8,769 nucleotides of DNA from JBBDWJ01 sp040902925 (GTDB lineage: Bacteria; Acidobacteriota; Terriglobia; Bryobacterales; UBA6623): contig JBBDWJ010000035.1 in assembly GCA_040902925.1 (NCBI GenBank), positions 1-8,769 on the forward strand. Reading direction: 5' to 3'. A program made the position numbers and the translations under genes. Under the pieces are notes generated by a model. It saw nothing but the letters and a program-made list of their open reading frames with translations. It was not told where the DNA came from and did not search any database. Below, one piece after another: positions 6,107 to 8,769 of this stretch. Numbering within the stretch: the stretch's first letter is position 1; each line of letters begins with the position of its first letter.

Positions 6107-6190
6107 CGCCGGCGGTTCCCGTAACGGGCCCCAAAGCGTAGGGCCTTCACCGTAGGGGAGATAGAGCCCTAAGCTGCACCGCCGGCGGTT
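6107..6190. repeat. Pair of 11-bp direct repeats CGCCGGCGGTT in the divergent promoter region
   Basis: Exact copies lie at 6107-6117 and 6180-6190, 73 bp apart start to start, close to seven helical turns. The first abuts the -35 of the leftward promoter and the second ends 5 bp before the rightward -10. The core CGCCGGCGG is also found in coding DNA here (for example near 73), so chance is a real alternative. Confidence 0.35.
6118..6128. repeat. Short palindrome CCCGT-A-ACGGG
   Basis: Perfect 5-bp arms around one base, between the two divergent promoters and next to the first direct repeat. It is the size of a half-site for a dimeric regulator, but no regulator gene is nearby. Confidence 0.25.
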
Positions 6191-6192
6191 TT

Positions 6193-6201
6193 TGCTATGA
6201 T
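6193..6201 (+). promoter_or_regulatory. Extended -10 promoter TGCTATGAT for the GT2-flippase pair
   Basis: TG-C-TATGAT, the same extended -10 form as at 2828-2836, lies 33 bp before the glycosyltransferase ATG. Transcription would start near 6208. No good -35 lies 17 bp upstream; the CG-rich repeat at 6180-6190 occupies the spacer. Confidence 0.5.
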
Positions 6202-6234
6202 CGGCTCTCGTATTGACGCAGGCTGCATCGCTGC

Positions 6235-7146
6235 ATGGCGGAACCCCCTCGCATTTCCATCGTTATACCGGTCCACAACGAGCAGGATGATGTCGCCGAG
6301 CTTACGGCGCGGTTGCAGCAGGTGCTCGAAACCTCCTACGAGATCATCTTCGTAGACGATGGCTCGACCGACGAAACATGGAGCCGGCTCGTCGCGCTCC
6401 ACGAGCCAGAGCGTATCCGGCTGGTGCGCTTCCGGCGCAACTTCGGGAAAACCCCGGCGCTGATGGCCGGTTTCGCGCTAACCCGCGGCGACATCGTTTT
6501 CACCATGGACGGCGACCTGCAGGACGATCCGCGGGAAATCCCGCGCTTCCTGGCGGCGCTCGACCAAGGTTACGACCTCGTCACCGGCTGGAAGAAAACC
6601 CGCCACGATCCGGCGCACAAAGTCGTGGCCTCGCGCTTGTTCAACGGCGTCGTGCGCCTGACGACCGGCCTCTCGCTGCACGACATCAACTGCGGGTTCA
6701 AGGCCTATCGCGGCAAGTTGGCGCGCTCGCTCGATATCTACGGCGAGCAGCATCGCTTCATTCCGGTGCTTGCCGCGGCGCGCGGCTATCGTGTTGGCGA
6801 GATCGAAGTCGAGCACCATGCGCGCCTGCACGGCCGATCGAAATACGGCTTCAGCCGCCTGTTCAAAGGCTTCGTTGATCTCGCTACCGTTTTGCTGATC
6901 ACGCGATTCGCCGAGCGCCCTTCTCACGCTTTCGGCTTGGCCGCCATGGTGTGCGCCGCCGCCGCCGCGCTGTGCTCGGCCGCCGCGCTGTTGCTGCCCT
7001 ACTCCTGGCTGATGCTCAAGGCGGGCGTACTGTGGGTGGGCGTGATCGTTCTGCTGGCTGCCGGCTGGGTCGCGGAGGTCGTACTCTTCAACGCTCCCGC
7101 TACACGCCGCCGCGCCGACGGCCTGATCGAGGAACAGCTTGACTAA
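6235..7146 (+). CDS. Family 2 glycosyltransferase, polyprenyl-phosphate sugar transferase type (DPM1/GtrB/ArnC-like)
   Basis: Membrane-bound GT-A enzyme that probably moves a sugar from a nucleotide donor to polyprenyl phosphate on the cytoplasmic face. In the 303 residues: ISIVIPVHNEQDDV (7-20) opens the nucleotide fold; FVDDGSTDET (39-48) and MDGDLQDDP (91-99) carry the donor- and metal-binding Asp residues, with D92/D94 as the DxD; HDINCGFKAYR (149-159) and HGRSKYG (199-205) are typical of the DPM1/GtrB group. Two C-terminal hydrophobic helices (about 232-255 and 262-286) anchor it, as in GtrB-like enzymes. The ATG at 6235 leaves IPVHNE at the usual distance; its ribosome site is weak. The stop overlaps the next start by 8 nt (7139-7146), so the two are translationally coupled. 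Sugar specificity cannot be told. The partner suggests lipid-linked sugar transfer and flipping. Confidence 0.93.
   Translation: MAEPPRISIVIPVHNEQDDVAELTARLQQVLETSYEIIFVDDGSTDETWSRLVALHEPERIRLVRFRRNFGKTPALMAGFALTRGDIVFTMDGDLQDDPREIPRFLAALDQGYDLVTGWKKTRHDPAHKVVASRLFNGVVRLTTGLSLHDINCGFKAYRGKLARSLDIYGEQHRFIPVLAAARGYRVGEIEVEHHARLHGRSKYGFSRLFKGFVDLATVLLITRFAERPSHAFGLAAMVCAAAAALCSAAALLLPYSWLMLKAGVLWVGVIVLLAAGWVAEVVLFNAPATRRRADGLIEEQLD
7129..7132 (+). promoter_or_regulatory. Shine-Dalgarno GAGG for the overlapping TTG start at 7139
   Basis: GAGG inside the 3' end of the glycosyltransferase gene lies 6 nt before TTG 7139, supporting this start and the 8-nt gene overlap. Confidence 0.6.
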
Positions 7147-8116
7147 ACGCCTGGCTCGGGCCGGGAAGTTCATCGTTCCCCTCATCCTGGGCTTCTTCAT
7201 CGCCCGCACGATCCTTCGCAACTGGCAGCAGGTTCGCGAAGCCGATTGGCAGTTCACTCCGCTATATATCGTTGTTGCGCTGGTCCTCAGCGCGCCGTGG
7301 TTTGTCTACCGCCCGTTTATCTGGAAGCTGCTGCTGGCCCGCTTCGGCTCCGATCTTCCCTTCGGCGGCGCCTTCCGTATCATGCGGCAGGCCGAACTGA
7401 GCCGCTACGTGCCGGGAACGGTATGGCAATACTTGAGCCGCGTGTACCTTGCCAGCCGCTGGGGCGTCCCAACAACGGCGTGCCTCGGAGCGACGCTCAT
7501 CGAGACCGTGCTGTTGCTGCTCGCCGCGCTTCCCCCCGCGCTGTGGAATCTTCAGGAAATGCTGCCCGTCGTGGAACGCTACCAGTGGATCATGCTGGCT
7601 GTCTTCCTGATCGCATCGGTCGCCGTCGTGCATCCGCGGATTCTCAACTGGTGGGCGGCGATTCTGGCGCGGTATACCAAGCAGCCCTATCAGGAACTGC
7701 GCGTCGGATGGATGACCCTGGCGGGCATCTGGATTTCGTACGTGGGCGTGTGGCTGTCGCTGGGGGTGGGCCTTGCGTTTTTCGTGCGCGGAGTCATGCT
7801 GATCCCGTTCGAACAATTTCCGCGCCTGGCCGGCGACTACGCCGCGTCGTGGGTGGCCAGCATGCTGGCCGTTGTCGCACCGGCTGGCATGGGCGTGCGC
7901 GACGGCGTATTCGGCCTATTGCTCAGCCGCATGATGCCGCTGGCCACCGCTTTGACAGTGGCGCTGGCTGTGCGGCTGTGGCTGACTCTTTTGGAGTTGG
8001 CTTGGGTGGCGGTAGCTCGGAGCCAGCCCGGAAGCCCGAGCGAGTTGAAGCGCGGCCGCGGAACGCAGCGACACGATGCGGACCCCGCTCGGCCGCCGGC
8101 CCCAAAGCCTGACTAA
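7139..8116 (+). CDS. Multi-pass membrane protein, LPG synthase TM region / UPF0104 family (flippase-like)
   Basis: Integral membrane protein of 325 residues with about eight hydrophobic segments (near 10-26, 42-58, 88-103, 117-135, 150-166, 190-217, 234-250 and 265-293). Family marks are SRYVPGTVWQYLSRVYLASRWG (88-109, the conserved PG-W and R) and VAPAGMGVRDGVF (246-258, the PAG-GVR-G loop). These place it with the transmembrane half of lysyl-phosphatidylglycerol synthase, a family proposed to flip or modify lipids; the soluble aminoacyl-transfer domain is absent. The TTG start is backed by GAGG (7129-7132) and overlaps the glycosyltransferase by 8 nt, so the two are probably made together, perhaps one building and one moving a lipid-linked sugar (inference). 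After the last helix comes a Pro/Arg-rich tail (about 295-325) that looks disordered. Its stop overlaps the mutS stop on the other strand. Confidence 0.85.
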   Translation: MTKRLARAGKFIVPLILGFFIARTILRNWQQVREADWQFTPLYIVVALVLSAPWFVYRPFIWKLLLARFGSDLPFGGAFRIMRQAELSRYVPGTVWQYLSRVYLASRWGVPTTACLGATLIETVLLLLAALPPALWNLQEMLPVVERYQWIMLAVFLIASVAVVHPRILNWWAAILARYTKQPYQELRVGWMTLAGIWISYVGVWLSLGVGLAFFVRGVMLIPFEQFPRLAGDYAASWVASMLAVVAPAGMGVRDGVFGLLLSRMMPLATALTVALAVRLWLTLLELAWVAVARSQPGSPSELKRGRGTQRHDADPARPPAPKPD

Positions 8117-8769
8117 GCGGATTTCTTCCGCCGCAGCCGTTCCTTCCACTCATGCAACAAGCTGAGCGCTTCGATCGGCTTCAGCTCGTCGAGGTTGATG
8201 CTGCGAAGCTCATCGGCGATGCCTTCGTCGCACGGCGTAAAGATGGAAACCTGCACCGGCGAGCGCTGCGGCTCGATCGAAAGCTCTTCCGAGACCGACT
8301 GCTCGCGCTCCTCGTGCCGTTTGAGCACGGCGCGCGCCCGGTCGATCACTTCCTGCGGTAAACCCGCCAGCCGCGCTACTTCGATGCCGTAGCTGCGGTC
8401 GGCCCGGCCCGGCTCCACCTTGCGCAAAAACAGAATACTGTCGCCCGCTTCCTTGACCGATACGTGCAGGTTGGCGACGCCGGTCAACAACTCGGCAAGC
8501 TCGGTCAGCTCGTGGTAGTGCGTGGCGAACAACGTCTTCGCGCGCGTCTGCGCGTGGATGTATTCCACCACGGCCCAAGCGATCGATAGCCCATCGAAGG
8601 TCGAAGTTCCCCTCCCCACTTCATCAAGCAGGATCAGGCTGTTGGGAGTCGCGCTGTTGAGAATCTGCGCCGTCTCGGTCATCTCGACCATGAACGTCGA
8701 GCGGCCCAGCGCGACGTTGTCGCTGGCGCCGATGCGAGTAAAGATACGGTCCACGAACGGCAATGTCGC
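8113..8769 (-). CDS. mutS: DNA mismatch repair protein MutS, C-terminal ATPase part (5' end beyond window)
   Basis: MutS binds mismatched or looped DNA and uses ATP to recruit MutL. Only the C-terminal 218 codons are in view, the second half of the ABC-type ATPase domain V and the tail. Visible motifs: VDRIFTRIGASDN with GRSTFMVEM (the conserved ABC-type ASDN...S.F region), Walker B with the D-loop region ILLDEVGRGTSTFDG, the switch histidine in ATHYHELTEL, SYGIEVARLAGLP and the helix-turn-helix dimer region. The end LDELKPIEALSLLHEWKERL is the usual MutS tail, so the 3' end is complete. The Walker A motif and mismatch-binding domains lie past the right edge; an internal TTG at 8763 is not the start. 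The stop TAG (8115-8113) overlaps the TAA of the convergent flippase gene. No key residue in view is missing. Confidence 0.97.
   Translation of the reverse strand, partial: ATLPFVDRIFTRIGASDNVALGRSTFMVEMTETAQILNSATPNSLILLDEVGRGTSTFDGLSIAWAVVEYIHAQTRAKTLFATHYHELTELAELLTGVANLHVSVKEAGDSILFLRKVEPGRADRSYGIEVARLAGLPQEVIDRARAVLKRHEEREQSVSEELSIEPQRSPVQVSIFTPCDEGIADELRSINLDELKPIEALSLLHEWKERLRRKKSA

Noticed and set aside
6139..6171. Inverted repeat TAGGGC...GCCCTA
   Set aside because: Arms of only 6 bp separated by 21 nt; too weak to call an operator.
6478..7257. 259-codon minus-strand open frame opposite the glycosyltransferase
   Set aside because: Low-complexity antisense shadow; the plus-strand frame has all GT2 motifs.

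Overview
The window reads as chromosomal DNA of a GC-rich acidobacterium, probably near the Solibacter/Bryobacter group. The best marker is a secreted protein at 4171-5025 that looks like the acidobacterial VWFA-related family. The rest fits: high GC, GTG and TTG starts, and signal peptides ending in -AQ. The lineage is inferred from protein features, not from any search.

Layout, left to right. (1) Positions 1-779, minus strand: a DeoC-type aldolase cut by the left edge. It carries an extra N-terminal amphipathic helix and linker like a bacterial microcompartment targeting peptide, and changes at several canonical active-site positions. (2) A 327-bp divergent intergenic region (780-1106). (3) Plus strand: anmK (anhydro-MurNAc kinase, cell-wall recycling), then a CxxC AhpD/carboxymuconolactone-decarboxylase-like protein. 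(4) Plus strand, 2900-4117: a secreted mutarotase-like gene split by one in-frame TGA, then the VWFA-like protein, whose metal site looks degenerate. (5) Minus strand, 5141-6037: a membrane-anchored coiled-coil protein of unknown function, ending in a clear intrinsic terminator. (6) A 197-bp divergent promoter region. (7) Plus strand: a GT2 polyprenyl-phosphate glycosyltransferase overlapping a multi-pass flippase-like protein (LPG synthase TM family), a probable two-gene envelope module. (8) Minus strand at the right edge: the C-terminal ATPase part of mutS, whose stop overlaps the flippase stop.

The genes do not form one pathway. The common theme is envelope and cell-surface work (wall recycling, sugar-lipid transfer, secreted proteins), flanked by a core repair gene and what may be the first gene of a leftward microcompartment operon. 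The points most worth following are the divergent, possibly encapsulated DeoC, the single-stop interruption at 3353-3355, and the orphan coiled-coil protein. I saw no tRNA, rRNA, CRISPR array, insertion sequence or attachment site.
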